Assembly: GCF_965263005.1 (NCBI RefSeq)
Contig: NZ_OZ253579.1
Coordinates: 744,001-808,000 of the forward strand
Direction: 5' to 3'
Source of the DNA: Rariloculus sp965263005
Lineage (GTDB): Bacteria; Pseudomonadota; Gammaproteobacteria; Steroidobacterales; Rariloculaceae
DNA length: 64,000 nt
The position numbers and the translations under genes were made by a program. The stretch's first letter is position 1, and every line of letters begins with the position of its first letter. Of this stretch, positions 36,146-44,753 are shown piece by piece. A model generated the notes under the pieces. That model ran no database searches, was not told where the DNA came from, and worked only from the letters and a program-made list of their open reading frames with translations.

Positions 36146-37300
36146 CTATTGGCGGTCGCGAAACGCGCGCAACTGGGCGTTGAATTCCTCGGCCAACTGT
36201 TCCAGGACCGCGACCATGCGGTTGTGCTCCCGAACCGCGAGCGAGTGTTCCTCGTCGGAGAGATCTTCCTCGTCGATGACGTCGGAAAGGCAGGCGAGGT
36301 AGGTATCGCCCTCACTGATGAAAGCCTGAATGTCGTCGCGCCCGGCCAGCATGGCATCGTAGTCCGCGAGCGTTCCGTCGGGAAGCTCGGGCCGTTCCGG
36401 CGTCTCGCATTCGCCGACCATCCGCGCGATGCTCGGCTCCGCGTCGGGAGCCACGGTGGAATACAGGTCGAGCGCGTCCTGATAGTCGGCGTGCGTCGTG
36501 TCGGCTCGCGTGAAGAATTCGTCGAGCGCGGACTGGGCCCGGGCTGCGCGCAACAGCGCCGCTGCCGCATTGGCCTCGATGTACAACAGGTCCGGATCCA
36601 TGACCGCGCATGTCGCCCGGTAATGCCCGATCCATTCGAGCGCTTCCACCTGACTTTCGGCGTCGAGCGCTCCCGCAATCCGTTCCCTGATCGTGATCGT
36701 GCGAGCGTCCGCGGGCAGCGAGGCCAGGAGTTCCGGGTCGAGGCGCGCCATCGATGTCACCGAGACGAGCGGGGTGGGGACGTCCGCCGGAAACGGCCCT
36801 GCGCCTGCCGTCGGCAGCGCCGCGATCCCGTCGACGACCTCCATGCCGCTCGTGACCCGTCCGAAGACCGTGTAGCCAATGTTCTCCCCGGATCCGTCAA
36901 GCTGGGTGTTGTCGGCCACGTTGATGAAAAACTGTGCCGTGGCTGATTGAGGGTCGTTCGTGCGTGCCGCGGCCACAGTTGCGCGGGCGTTGCTCAAGCC
37001 GTTGCGCGACTCGTTGACGACCGGCGCAAGCGTGGGCTTGCGATCGAGCAGCCGGTCGAAGCCGCCGCCCTGGATCATGAAACCGGCGATGACGCGGTGA
37101 AACACGGTGGCCGAGTAGTAGCCTTGATCGATGTATTCGAGGAAGTTGGCCGTATGCAGGGGCGCCTGCTCGTCGTGAAGCTCGATCGTCAACGCTCCGC
37201 GGTCCGTGCATACGGAGACTTCAGTGGCCATGGACGGCAATGCAAATCCGTGTGCGAAGACAAGTGCGCCCACAAGTTGCGCAGGGATTCTCGTGTTCAT
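36146..37300 (-). CDS. cyclophilin-type peptidyl-prolyl isomerase with C-terminal helical extension, periplasmic
   Basis: The protein has 384 residues. The ATG at 37300 has GGAG upstream and gives a signal peptide (AQLVGALVFAHGFALPSMA). Residues about 30-195 are a bacterial cyclophilin: TANFLEYIDQGYYSATVFHRV, GFMIQGGGF, SATAQFFINVADN and GYTVFGRVTSGMEVVDGI. The roughly 190 extra residues are acidic and largely helical (ANAAAALLRAARAQSALDEFF, HNRMVAVLEQLAEEFNAQL), without a recognised domain. It should help folding of exported proteins. An upstream in-frame start at 37390 is not favoured. Confidence 0.9.
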   Translation of the reverse strand: MNTRIPAQLVGALVFAHGFALPSMATEVSVCTDRGALTIELHDEQAPLHTANFLEYIDQGYYSATVFHRVIAGFMIQGGGFDRLLDRKPTLAPVVNESRNGLSNARATVAAARTNDPQSATAQFFINVADNTQLDGSGENIGYTVFGRVTSGMEVVDGIAALPTAGAGPFPADVPTPLVSVTSMARLDPELLASLPADARTITIRERIAGALDAESQVEALEWIGHYRATCAVMDPDLLYIEANAAAALLRAARAQSALDEFFTRADTTHADYQDALDLYSTVAPDAEPSIARMVGECETPERPELPDGTLADYDAMLAGRDDIQAFISEGDTYLACLSDVIDEEDLSDEEHSLAVREHNRMVAVLEQLAEEFNAQLRAFRDRQ

Positions 37301-37523
37301 GAGACTCCAGCTCGAAGGTTTGCGCTTGCCTGCAACAGCGTGCTCACGCCGGCGAGCGGTGCATCTGTAATGGAGCAGTACATCCCGCATAGCCTATCTC
37401 CGCCGCGTCGAGGCTACGCGGAACAGCGCGCAACTTTGATTTCTTGTGTTTTCCGATTTTCTACGATGCACGCGTCGGCGCGACTGTGCAAGTGCTGGCG
37501 ACCCAGCCGAATCCATGCGCGAG

Positions 37524-38216
37524 TCAGGTGCCGACAACGGTCTCGATGCACTCGGGGCCGTCGTTGCGCGCGTTGTTGACGCGCGTGCTCACTGCCCGGA
37601 TCGTCAGGATGTCCGACGGACACGGACCCAATTCCACGTCCTCGCCCGCGAGCCACGGCGTGAGTGCGTCCGTGTCGAGCAGGACCGGCATCCGGTGATG
37701 GACTCTCGCCATTGCCTCGTTGGCGGCGGTGGTCAGGATCGTAAACGTCTCCAAAGCATCGCCCGCCCGGCTTGCGCCGATCGAGGCTGTGCGCTCGTAG
37801 CCGTCCGGGACCCGCCATCGCTCCCACAGCCCCGCAAACAGCATCAGCGGCGCATCGCTGCAGGTGACGAGGTACGGCTGCTTCCTGGCTCCGCGGGGTG
37901 CCCACTCATAAAATCCGTCCGCTGGAACGGCGCACCGTCGTGCACGGAAAGCGGCACGAAACGCCGGTTTCGAGCGCACCGTCTCCGCGCGGGCGTTGAT
38001 CGTCTTGTAGCCGATGTTCGGGGATTTCGCCCAGCTCGGGATCAGGCCCCAGCGCAGCATAGACAGCGCACGGCCATCCGCACCCGTGCGGATGACCGCG
38101 GCGCGCTGGCCCGGTGCGAGGTTGTAGCGCGGGCGTAGATCGAGTGGCGAGCTCAACAGGGATGCATACGCGTGCACCTCTCGCCAGGAGAATATCTGAG
38201 TGAAACGACCGCACAT
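37524..38216 (-). CDS. SRAP domain protein (HMCES/YedK type abasic-site DNA-protein crosslinker)
   Basis: The protein has 230 residues starting MCGRFTQIF; Cys2 becomes the catalytic N-terminus after Met removal, so this ATG is preferred over 38243. Family motifs: PRYNLAPGQRAAVI, WGLIPSWAK, NARAETV, RRCAVPADGFYEW and the active-site HHRMPVLL. It covalently caps abasic sites in single-stranded DNA and protects them from cleavage. It is a single gene on the minus strand with no lexA gene next to it. Confidence 0.95.
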   Translation of the reverse strand: MCGRFTQIFSWREVHAYASLLSSPLDLRPRYNLAPGQRAAVIRTGADGRALSMLRWGLIPSWAKSPNIGYKTINARAETVRSKPAFRAAFRARRCAVPADGFYEWAPRGARKQPYLVTCSDAPLMLFAGLWERWRVPDGYERTASIGASRAGDALETFTILTTAANEAMARVHHRMPVLLDTDALTPWLAGEDVELGPCPSDILTIRAVSTRVNNARNDGPECIETVVGT

Positions 38217-38370
38217 GACTGCAAGCTTAAGCCAGGAACGCACCAGACATCGAACGACTTGTCACCTGCGCGGAAACGCGACTTTTCTGCCCGGGCTCGC
38301 GTCGTGGCAGAACCTGGCGGTCAGTCGGCCTGGGCAATTCTCGGGGACGTTGCCGGGCAGGAATACGGGA

Positions 38371-38607
38371 TCAAGGACCGTTCCGCCGCTCGAAGTTCCG
38401 GATCGCGCCGACGCTGGATTGCGTCGAGACGACAAAGGGGACGAGCGGCGTGAGAATCATCTTCAGGATTCGGACGCCGTCGATATCGCCTCTGAGCAGC
38501 GCATCGCCGTGGTTGATGGCGATCAGAATGGCGCCGACGACAAGCCCGTACAGCAGGGCTCGGCGCCAGACTCGCGGCTGGGTTACGATCGAAAGCCAGG
38601 AGGACAT
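38371..38607 (-). CDS. nrtS: small membrane protein of the NrtS (nitrate/nitrite transporter) family
   Basis: The protein has 78 residues with two membrane helices (ALLYGLVVGAILIAI and ILTPLVPFVVSTQSS) around the family stretch NHGDALLRGDIDGVRILKM. It closes with VSTQSSVGAIR, as in NrtS proteins. The ATG at 38607 (MSSWLSIVTQPRVWRRAL) fits family length; upstream starts do not. The NrtS assignment is by remembered motif similarity, and transport of nitrate is not shown here. Confidence 0.75.
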   Translation of the reverse strand: MSSWLSIVTQPRVWRRALLYGLVVGAILIAINHGDALLRGDIDGVRILKMILTPLVPFVVSTQSSVGAIRNFERRNGP

Positions 38608-39184
38608 TGCCCGAATCTCCACTGATGCCGGTCCCTCGATTTTAGCCCACATATTTGACTACCTGGCGTCCTACAGTCGTAACTTAACTGTAACTTGTTG
38701 TTTATACATAATTTATCCGAATACACTCAACTGATCGACTTACCGCGTCCTTGTCCCAAGTAAGCGATCCGAAAGCGAATTGAATACAACTCCAGCGTAC
38801 TCATCCGCAGTTTCGTTCCGTTTGTATTCGGTCATGCTGAGAGTTGACGGATTGAGCGTTCGTTGCCAAACGAAAGACCTTGTAAGCGTCAACTAATCGT
38901 CCAGATCGGTTCCCACCTGATTCTCCGGCCGCGCGCTCGGCACATGTCAATTTGGTCGCAAACGTCATGCCCAGACGTCCACTATATGAACCTGCCTGAA
39001 CCCTCGCGCACCGGCAAGCGGCGGCCCTTGGTCGTTCCGTCGCTGTAGATTGCTCCGCAAGCTGATGTCCTGCCAGCCGTTCCGCGTGGTCCCGTCCGCC
39101 GGATCGACCCGGCCCGTGAATTCCACGTCGAACCGATCCCACAGCACATCCGCGCGTTCCCGATCTCAGGTGTCTCCATGCGCC
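38608..39184. other. 577-bp interval, no confident gene; contains one copy of a 35-bp repeat
   Basis: The part 38690-38900 is AT-rich and non-coding. On the minus strand at 38965-39147 a frame reads FTGRVDPADGTTRNGWQD then DISLRSN and stops; it looks protein-like and may be the end of a decayed gene downstream of abiEii, but I cannot identify it. The 35-bp repeat copy is at 38644-38678. Confidence 0.4.
38644..38678 (+). repeat. dispersed 35-bp repeat, copy 1
   Basis: It matches 28 of 35 positions with copy 3 and is clearly related to copy 2. The shared core includes CATATT, GCGTCC and ACAG at fixed spacing. It lies just upstream of the nrtS start. No hairpin or coding function is evident. 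Confidence 0.55.
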
Positions 39185-40147
39185 TTAGCCCGTGAGATCC
39201 GTGGATCTCGCCCTCGTGCCGCCGCCGCTGCTCGCCGCAAGCGCCATCTCAAGCCCGGCGAAGAGATCTGCACGCTCCCGTTCCTTGAGGCGCGCCAGCT
39301 TTCTCATCCGCCACCGCACGGCAGGCAGCCTCCTTGCATGCGGCACTCCCAGCAGCGACCACTCCGGGGCGCCCCGCTGGAAGGACAGCAGGAACTGCCG
39401 GTGCTTGTCCGGCATATGGACCAGGATATCGGCGATCAAAGCCTCTCGCGCTCGCACGAGTTCCTTGAGCGTGACCGGATGCTCCATCATGCCGACAAGA
39501 CCGCGATCGAATTCCTCGGTCAACTCGCGGCGCACCGGCGCCACCAGACTGAACAGAGGCCGGTGGTGGCTGATGAGATAGACGACAAAGGCCTCGCGCA
39601 GCGTCGAGTCGATGCCTTCGTTCGACATCAGATCACAGACATCGAATAGGTCGCGTGGATGTTGCCGATCGAGCGCTGCAACGAGTTTGCCGGCATACAG
39701 ATCCGCGAAGGACACCACCTGGATCGCAGCAAAGCCGAACTGCTCTTCGACCAAATCCGAGACGGCCCGCTCCTCAGGCTCCAAGACACAGCCACGCAGG
39801 ACCGGTGTGACCTCGACCTTGACCTGCGTGCCGCGTTCACGGACGAAGAGCTTATTGACCGTGCCTTCCTCTGGCAGCGTTCCTCTCTGAACGCGAGCCA
39901 ACCGCAACGAACGCGTAATCCGTTACTCGATCCTGCACAAGGCCCCCTCGATTCCATCGAGCGACTCCGAGCGCTCGTCCACCGGCAGATACGCCAGGTC
40001 GATATCGACCGACAGCCGAGGCAGATTCCTGATGAACAGGTTGATTGCGGTACCGCCCTTCAGGGCGAAGCATTTCTCCTCGGCGACGAACGGCAGGATG
40101 CGTACCAGCAGTGCGACCTGACGCCGGTATCGCTCATCCACCGGCAT
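39185..40147 (-). pseudogene. abiEii: AbiEii-type nucleotidyltransferase toxin gene with an in-frame stop codon
   Basis: The first 74 codons (ATG at 40147, MPVDERYRRQVALLV) contain the nucleotidyltransferase motifs CFALKGGTAINLFIRNLPR and LSVDIDLAYL. A TAA at 39925-39923 then interrupts the frame, after GALCRIE. Without any shift the same frame continues RSLRLARVQRGTLPEEG and on to VSFADLYAGKLVAALDRQHP and RDLFDVCDL to the end at 39185. A single base change therefore explains the break. In type IV AbiE systems AbiEii transfers nucleotides to tRNA and halts growth. The start overlaps the abiEi stop by 14 bp. Re-initiation at a downstream TTG (39907) would miss the active site. Confidence 0.88.
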
Positions 40148-40991
40148 TTGGATCCTCCGGAACCGTGATCTGGTACGTGGGATCGAGCCTCCCGCCCTTG
40201 AACAGCATTCGCTTGCCGCTGCCGAGGTCGATTCCCCTGCGGTCAAGCCGCCCCACCCACGCGTGAGCGTGCCGATCGGCGAACCACAGAAACAGGCGCT
40301 TGACCTTGACACTGCGGCAATCCCGCAAAAGAACACTCATGCGCTTCGGACTGACATTGACGAGACCTTCCATCAGCACATCGGCCTGGTGGAAGGTCTC
40401 CCTGTCGGGAAGTTCGTCCAGCAACTCAAGCATTGCCCGTTCCCGCGTCGAGAGAACGATCGGCCAGTCGCCATCGCCGAAACGCATCCATGTCAGGCTG
40501 CCATGAATGGTCGCGAACTGCGACGGCTCGTCGCCAGCGATCACGGACATGAGACGCTCAAGAGCGTCGGAGATCGGTTCGGCGCGAAACAGTTTTCTGG
40601 CGTTGTGGAACACGATGGACGCCTCGATCGGAATCTTGGTGAGCCAGCCCGGCGCGCGTTCGTCACCGTAGAGATGAATCTCCCTTGGTCCGGCACTGGA
40701 CGCGTAATGCCCAAAACCATCGAGCTCAAGCGCCGTACGCCCTCCGACCACAATTGGACGCTTCAAGACCAACTGTAGCGAGATCACGACTTGCTGCCAG
40801 CGCAACGGTGCCTTCTTGTGCTCAAGCCCCGGCGTTTTCAGCGGGCGCCGGAACACGCCCCGCATCACCGGTTCCAGCCAACCGCTTGACAGGTAGCGGC
40901 TGCGCAACGAACTCGGATACCCCTCAGCGGTGAACCAGGCCGCATCCGCCAGCAGGCCTTCGGGCAGAAGACGCTGCAAGCGGTTTAGCAT
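40134..40991 (-). CDS. abiEi: AbiEi-type antitoxin/transcriptional repressor
   Basis: The 285-residue protein starts at the ATG at 40991 (MLNRLQRLLPEG). An N-terminal winged helix (FTAEGYPSSLRSRYLSSGWLE) is followed by the AbiEi body: RQVVISLQ-like WQQVVISLQLVLKRPIVVGG, GREIHLYGDE-like GPREIHLYGD and the C-terminal antitoxin domain with LSTRERAMLELLDEL. It represses its own operon and neutralises AbiEii in known systems. The frame is intact although the partner toxin is broken. Confidence 0.88.
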   Translation of the reverse strand: MLNRLQRLLPEGLLADAAWFTAEGYPSSLRSRYLSSGWLEPVMRGVFRRPLKTPGLEHKKAPLRWQQVVISLQLVLKRPIVVGGRTALELDGFGHYASSAGPREIHLYGDERAPGWLTKIPIEASIVFHNARKLFRAEPISDALERLMSVIAGDEPSQFATIHGSLTWMRFGDGDWPIVLSTRERAMLELLDELPDRETFHQADVLMEGLVNVSPKRMSVLLRDCRSVKVKRLFLWFADRHAHAWVGRLDRRGIDLGSGKRMLFKGGRLDPTYQITVPEDPNAGG

Positions 40992-41677
40992 TTGTCGTTT
41001 TTGATGAGTTATGATGACGAAAATAAAGCTTTTACAAACCCAGCGCAAGTTCGATATTCTTCGAATTTACTCACTTGAAGTATGCAATATGCGTTATCTT
41101 CAAACTCTGGTCCACAATCGCAATGCCCTCAGACCGTTGCGATGTCTCCCACGCCGTCGGTGACAGTCCGCACAGGTCGATTGATCATGGGTTGTTCCGC
41201 CCAAATTTTGGCGTTGTCGTCATAAGACGATCGAGACAATTGCGTCGTATTCGTCCAGCGTGGGGCAGGGCTGTGCGATCGCGGCGCCCATATGGACCAA
41301 CAAGGCCGTGCGATACGCAATCTTCACGTATGCTCCGTGTTGCAACTCGCCGGCTGTGCCCGATCACCCGGAGTCGTTGCGGAAGTCGGGCATTGAGAGC
41401 TAACGAACGACCGTTCCAACGGCAGTTCCGCAATACCCGTCGCCGGCAGGAACCCCTTGATCTTCTGTTTCGTCTTGGCTCGTGTCTCGGTTACCGGCTT
41501 GCGCCGCCGCACCACGAGGGATGCGCGAGGCGGCGATAACGGACGCGTTGAAACCCGCATATTTAACTACTCAGCGTCCCACAGCCCACGGTGGAACATA
41601 GCCGATCTTTGCCGGCAGGCAAACCGCAAGCGGATTGGTTCGCGGATGCCATCCCCGCAGTAACGACAACGTCCCGC
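40992..41677. other. 686-bp intergenic region between abiE and the PIN/AbrB module
   Basis: The part 40992-41110 is AT-rich and should hold the abiE promoter (GATGACGAAAATAAAGC is a candidate AbiEi operator area, not proven). The rest has only short frames without protein-like composition. A copy of the 35-bp repeat lies at 41552-41586. Confidence 0.45.
41552..41586 (+). repeat. dispersed 35-bp repeat, copy 2
   Basis: It matches 31 of 35 positions with copy 3 at 55505-55539, without gaps. It lies about 90 bp beyond the 3' end of the PIN toxin gene. Confidence 0.6.
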
Positions 41678-42088
41678 TCAATCCAGAAGGGATTCAAGGA
41701 AATCGGCGACGGTCTGCACACGAACACCGAGTGTTTTCTCGGGTTGGTTCATGAAGGCGACGAAATCCTTCAGGTCGCCGGTCAACAGGTGGGTTGCGCC
41801 GCAGGCAACCGCAGCCTGAAAGATCGGCCGGTCCTTTTCGGCGAGCGCGGGGGGGAACCGCAGATCAGGGTGATGCTCGCTGAGTTCGATACCCCGCAGC
41901 AGTTCCTTCAGTCGATCCGGCAAGTGGGGAAACTTCCTCTCCAGGTTTCGGCGGGCTTCCTCCGACGCGTAAGCACTCGTCACGATCGCCCAGTGTCCCC
42001 GTCTGCCCAGGTCAATGACCAACGCCGCCTTACCTCTCGGATTGTGTGCGGCGGTAAAAAGCACGTTGGCGTCGAGAAACAACCTCAC
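41678..42088 (-). CDS. PIN-domain toxin paired with an AbrB-like antitoxin
   Basis: The protein has 136 residues: MRLFLDANVLFTAAHNPRG at the start, then SAYASEEARRNLERKF, LAEKDRPIFQAAVACGATHL and TGDLKDF near the end. These hold the PIN acidic residues. The ATG overlaps the antitoxin stop by 4 bp (ATGA). It is a probable RNase toxin of a type II system. Confidence 0.88.
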   Translation of the reverse strand: MRLFLDANVLFTAAHNPRGKAALVIDLGRRGHWAIVTSAYASEEARRNLERKFPHLPDRLKELLRGIELSEHHPDLRFPPALAEKDRPIFQAAVACGATHLLTGDLKDFVAFMNQPEKTLGVRVQTVADFLESLLD

Positions 42089-42336
42089 TTCGACGGGGTC
42101 ACGGCATCGAGTATGCGCCTGCGCTCCTGCTCTTCAAGCTTGTCGTCCGCATCCCATTGCGCAATCTGATCGTCGCCGTAATGCTGGATCTCGAGAAGCA
42201 GGCCGGGTTTGAGGACAATCTCGCTGCCTCGATCCTCCATGATCACGACATCGCCGCCCTTGATCCCCAGGCGCTTGCGCGTGGCGGCCGGCAGCGTGAC
42301 CTGACCGCGGCTGGATACAATAAGCGACTGCGGCAT
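42085..42336 (-). CDS. AbrB/MazE-like swapped-hairpin antitoxin
   Basis: The protein has 83 residues starting MPQSLIVSSRGQVTLPAATR and continuing KRLGIKGGDVVIME, the classical SpoVT-AbrB DNA-binding fold. The C-terminal half is acidic and would bind the toxin. An upstream frame start at 42369 is not needed. Antitoxin-first order. Confidence 0.88.
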   Translation of the reverse strand: MPQSLIVSSRGQVTLPAATRKRLGIKGGDVVIMEDRGSEIVLKPGLLLEIQHYGDDQIAQWDADDKLEEQERRRILDAVTPSK

Positions 42337-42381
42337 TTCGGCGCCCCTGCACTGGATGACAACGCGCATACCGTAGCAGAT

Positions 42382-42618
42382 TTACGGAATTTCGGAAATG
42401 CTGCGCAGCCAGCCGAGGCCAGGGATGCAGCCCAGAAAGTCAATGCACGCCGCTCCGATCTCCCTCATCAACTCCATCACCTCATCGGACATGTAGGTGC
42501 CATGCTCGATGGAATGAACGCCGGTGGCCGCGTCGAACAGTTTCCCGGCGTGAATGACTGTCTGCGCCCAGATGCTACCGGACAGGAGCAGCGTCGATAT
42601 CAAGACCGGGATTCTCAT
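42382..42618 (-). pseudogene. amidohydrolase remnant with a large internal deletion
   Basis: The 78 codons begin with a signal peptide (MRIPVLISTLLLSGSIWAQ) and the amidohydrolase opening TVIHAGKLFDAATG. The frame then jumps directly to GVHSIEHGTYMSDEVMELM, a motif that normally lies about 200 or more residues later, and stops 29 codons on. The metal-binding HxH, Lys and His segments are missing. It cannot be an active enzyme. Confidence 0.8.
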
Positions 42619-42851
42619 GACGTCACCTTTGTCGTGTGGGGGCAGACACTGTCCGTCGTCAGAACCTTTCGGACAGAAGGGGCTCGGATTCAAGAGAGTA
42701 CATCTTGCGCTTCATCCGACTTCCTCCGTGGGCCGGTTTCCGGGGTGCCCCTCATCTATAGGTGTCGAACGCGTTGGGACGGGTTCGCCAGTGTCGCCTC
42801 GATTGCTTCGAGCTTGTTTTCCTGTTGATGACTGGGTAATGTGTACTAACT

Positions 42852-43211
42852 ATGACACATTCCCATTTTGGATCGACGATCCGCGGGATCCGCGAGCGTC
42901 TGCGCCGGGACGACCGGCGGTTTTCGATGCGTCAGGTCGCCGGGCGTGTCGGCATTGAGCCGGCCTATCTGAGCAAGATCGAGCGTGGCGACGTAGCACC
43001 CCCCTCGGAGGCCACGACGGTTCGCCTCGCGCGGGAGCTGGGCGAGGATCCGGACGTGTTGCTGGCGCTTGCCGGGAAGGTATCTGCCGACCTTCAGGCG
43101 ATCATCCGCAAGCGGCCGCGCCTGTTCGCGGACCTGATCCGTCAATTGAAGGAAACGCCCGACGAGGCCGTGCTGCGCGTCGTCCGCGAGGTGCGCGAGG
43201 GCAACTGGTAA
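42852..43211 (+). CDS. XRE-family helix-turn-helix regulator
   Basis: The protein has 119 residues. Residues about 8-70 form an XRE helix-turn-helix: IRGIRERLRRDDRRFSMRQV, AGRVGIEPAYLSKIERGD and TVRLARELGEDPDVLLALAG. The C-terminal 45 residues are helical (LFADLIRQLKETPDEAVLRV). It is followed 12 bp later by a gene of unknown function, which it probably regulates or pairs with. Confidence 0.88.
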   Translation: MTHSHFGSTIRGIRERLRRDDRRFSMRQVAGRVGIEPAYLSKIERGDVAPPSEATTVRLARELGEDPDVLLALAGKVSADLQAIIRKRPRLFADLIRQLKETPDEAVLRVVREVREGNW

Positions 43212-43223
43212 GGAGAAACACCC

Positions 43224-44216
43224 ATGATTATTCTTGAAGACGACTGTCTGGAATTCCGCTTTCCTGATGTTCACGCGGCGGCACGCTGTACGATCGGTTT
43301 CCAGCGTACCCTGCGCATTCCGGACGACGGTCGCGACTATCCGTTGCCGCCGGGTCTCGGCGTTTTCCCGCTGCGCCATCTCGACGATTACGCCGCGCGA
43401 TTGCCGGAAACCTGGCGGCGTCGGGGCGGCGTGATCGCGCCGATGCATCAGGCCGAGGCGCTGTGGATCGACTTCGCTTCGAATTATCCGTTCGCCGTGA
43501 AAGTGGCAACCGGCAAGATCTGCGCGATCACCGGCGACGCCTGGGTCGAGCGTCTGAACCGCGATCCGCAGGACTATGCGGTGCTGCCTGACCAGCCCTG
43601 GCTCGACGGCTATTGCGTGGAGAAGGGGACTATCCGTCAGTTCGTCGCCATGCCGCTCGGCCAAGGCTACACGGTCGAGGAACAGCTCACCGGGGCGGCG
43701 GTCCACGGTGGATTGCAGTTCGTCGCCTACCCCATGAAGGCGGAGCGCTACGAGGCGCTCCAGGCGGAGCAGGGTGAGTTTGGCGACCATGTCGTGTATT
43801 CCGCGACGTTCGCCGAGGAGGCACCCATGGGCCTCGCACCCGGCGGCCGGATGAAACAGGACGTCTACGACGATCCCTATGGACTCGACGCCTGGGATCA
43901 GCGGCATGGCAGCCGCTGCTTCGTTTCGCTCCTCAATACCACTCAGTGGATGGCGACCACCGGCGAGCGGCCTCCGACCGAGCCCCCGACCGCGCAATCC
44001 TACGCCGCAGGGGGCCTGCCCTGGTTCGAATACTATGGCGGTGATTTGCAGGCGGTGGACGGCAGCGAAAAACTGCGAGGGCTCGCGAGCGTCGCCCGGC
44101 ATGCCGAGGCAACGGGACAGGCGCCTCTGCCGGACAATGGGACATTTGGCGTGCCACCAATTGTTGTACTCGGGAAACCGCGTCGGGTGCGGGAAAGCGC
44201 TCGCGACGCACGCTGA
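43224..44216 (+). CDS. protein of unknown function, partner of the XRE regulator
   Basis: The protein has 330 residues with an AAGGAG site upstream. It starts MIILEDDCLEFRFPDVH. It is soluble, without signal peptide or membrane helix, and rich in aromatic residues: APMHQAEALWIDFASNYPFA, WLDGYCVEKGTIRQFVAMPL, GGRMKQDVYDDPYGLDAWDQ and LPWFEYYGGDLQAVDGS. No catalytic motif is recognised. Close coupling with an XRE regulator resembles small stress or defence modules, but no function can be assigned. Confidence 0.85.
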   Translation: MIILEDDCLEFRFPDVHAAARCTIGFQRTLRIPDDGRDYPLPPGLGVFPLRHLDDYAARLPETWRRRGGVIAPMHQAEALWIDFASNYPFAVKVATGKICAITGDAWVERLNRDPQDYAVLPDQPWLDGYCVEKGTIRQFVAMPLGQGYTVEEQLTGAAVHGGLQFVAYPMKAERYEALQAEQGEFGDHVVYSATFAEEAPMGLAPGGRMKQDVYDDPYGLDAWDQRHGSRCFVSLLNTTQWMATTGERPPTEPPTAQSYAAGGLPWFEYYGGDLQAVDGSEKLRGLASVARHAEATGQAPLPDNGTFGVPPIVVLGKPRRVRESARDAR

Positions 44217-44333
44217 TGGGAAATGCGGGCTGTCCGGGATGCCGGCGCGTTTGCCATCGAGCTTCGCCGTCCCGGCACGGTTTTGCCGCTGCGCTCGACA
44301 TGCAATAGACTCGGACGCACGGAGGGCGCACGA

Positions 44334-44726
44334 ATGACTACGAACACTCGAATCATGTTGGTTTTCGTTGGCTGTCTCGCGGCGGCGGGGCAGGTTCTGG
44401 CGCACCATTCGGTCGCGGGTCAGTTCGACGGCAGCAGACAACTGACGCTGTCCGGCGTGATTTCCGACGTCGACTGGATCAATCCGCACACCTACCTTTA
44501 TCTCGATGTCGAAAACGATGATGGGACCGTGAGCACATGGCGGCTCGAATCGTTGCCGACCGCGATGATGCGCAAAGCCGGCTTGACAAGCGAGATGCTC
44601 AGGGGTGACGGGTCGGCCGTCACCGTCGTTGCGATCCCCGCGCGCGACGGCACGGCAACCCTGGGCTGGCTTCTGAGAATCGATTACGAGGCCGGACATC
44701 ATTACCAATTCGGCGCATTCGACTAG
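44334..44726 (+). CDS. exported DUF6152-like small protein
   Basis: The protein has 130 residues. The ATG at 44334 has GGAGGG upstream and gives a signal peptide (MLVFVGCLAAAGQVLAHHS). The family pattern AHHSVAGQFD, LTLSGVISDVDWINPHTYLY and then WRLESLPTAMMRKAGLT is seen. Such proteins occur in gammaproteobacteria beside proteins like the next gene. The role is unknown. Confidence 0.8.
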   Translation: MTTNTRIMLVFVGCLAAAGQVLAHHSVAGQFDGSRQLTLSGVISDVDWINPHTYLYLDVENDDGTVSTWRLESLPTAMMRKAGLTSEMLRGDGSAVTVVAIPARDGTATLGWLLRIDYEAGHHYQFGAFD

Positions 44727-44753
44727 CCCGATAAACACTTCGAGGACCGAACC

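Noticed and set aside
41552..41586. The 35-bp repeat as an integron attC site, because copy 2 contains ATTTAAC
   Set aside because: The other copies lack the RYYYAAC core and no paired inverse core or integrase gene is seen.
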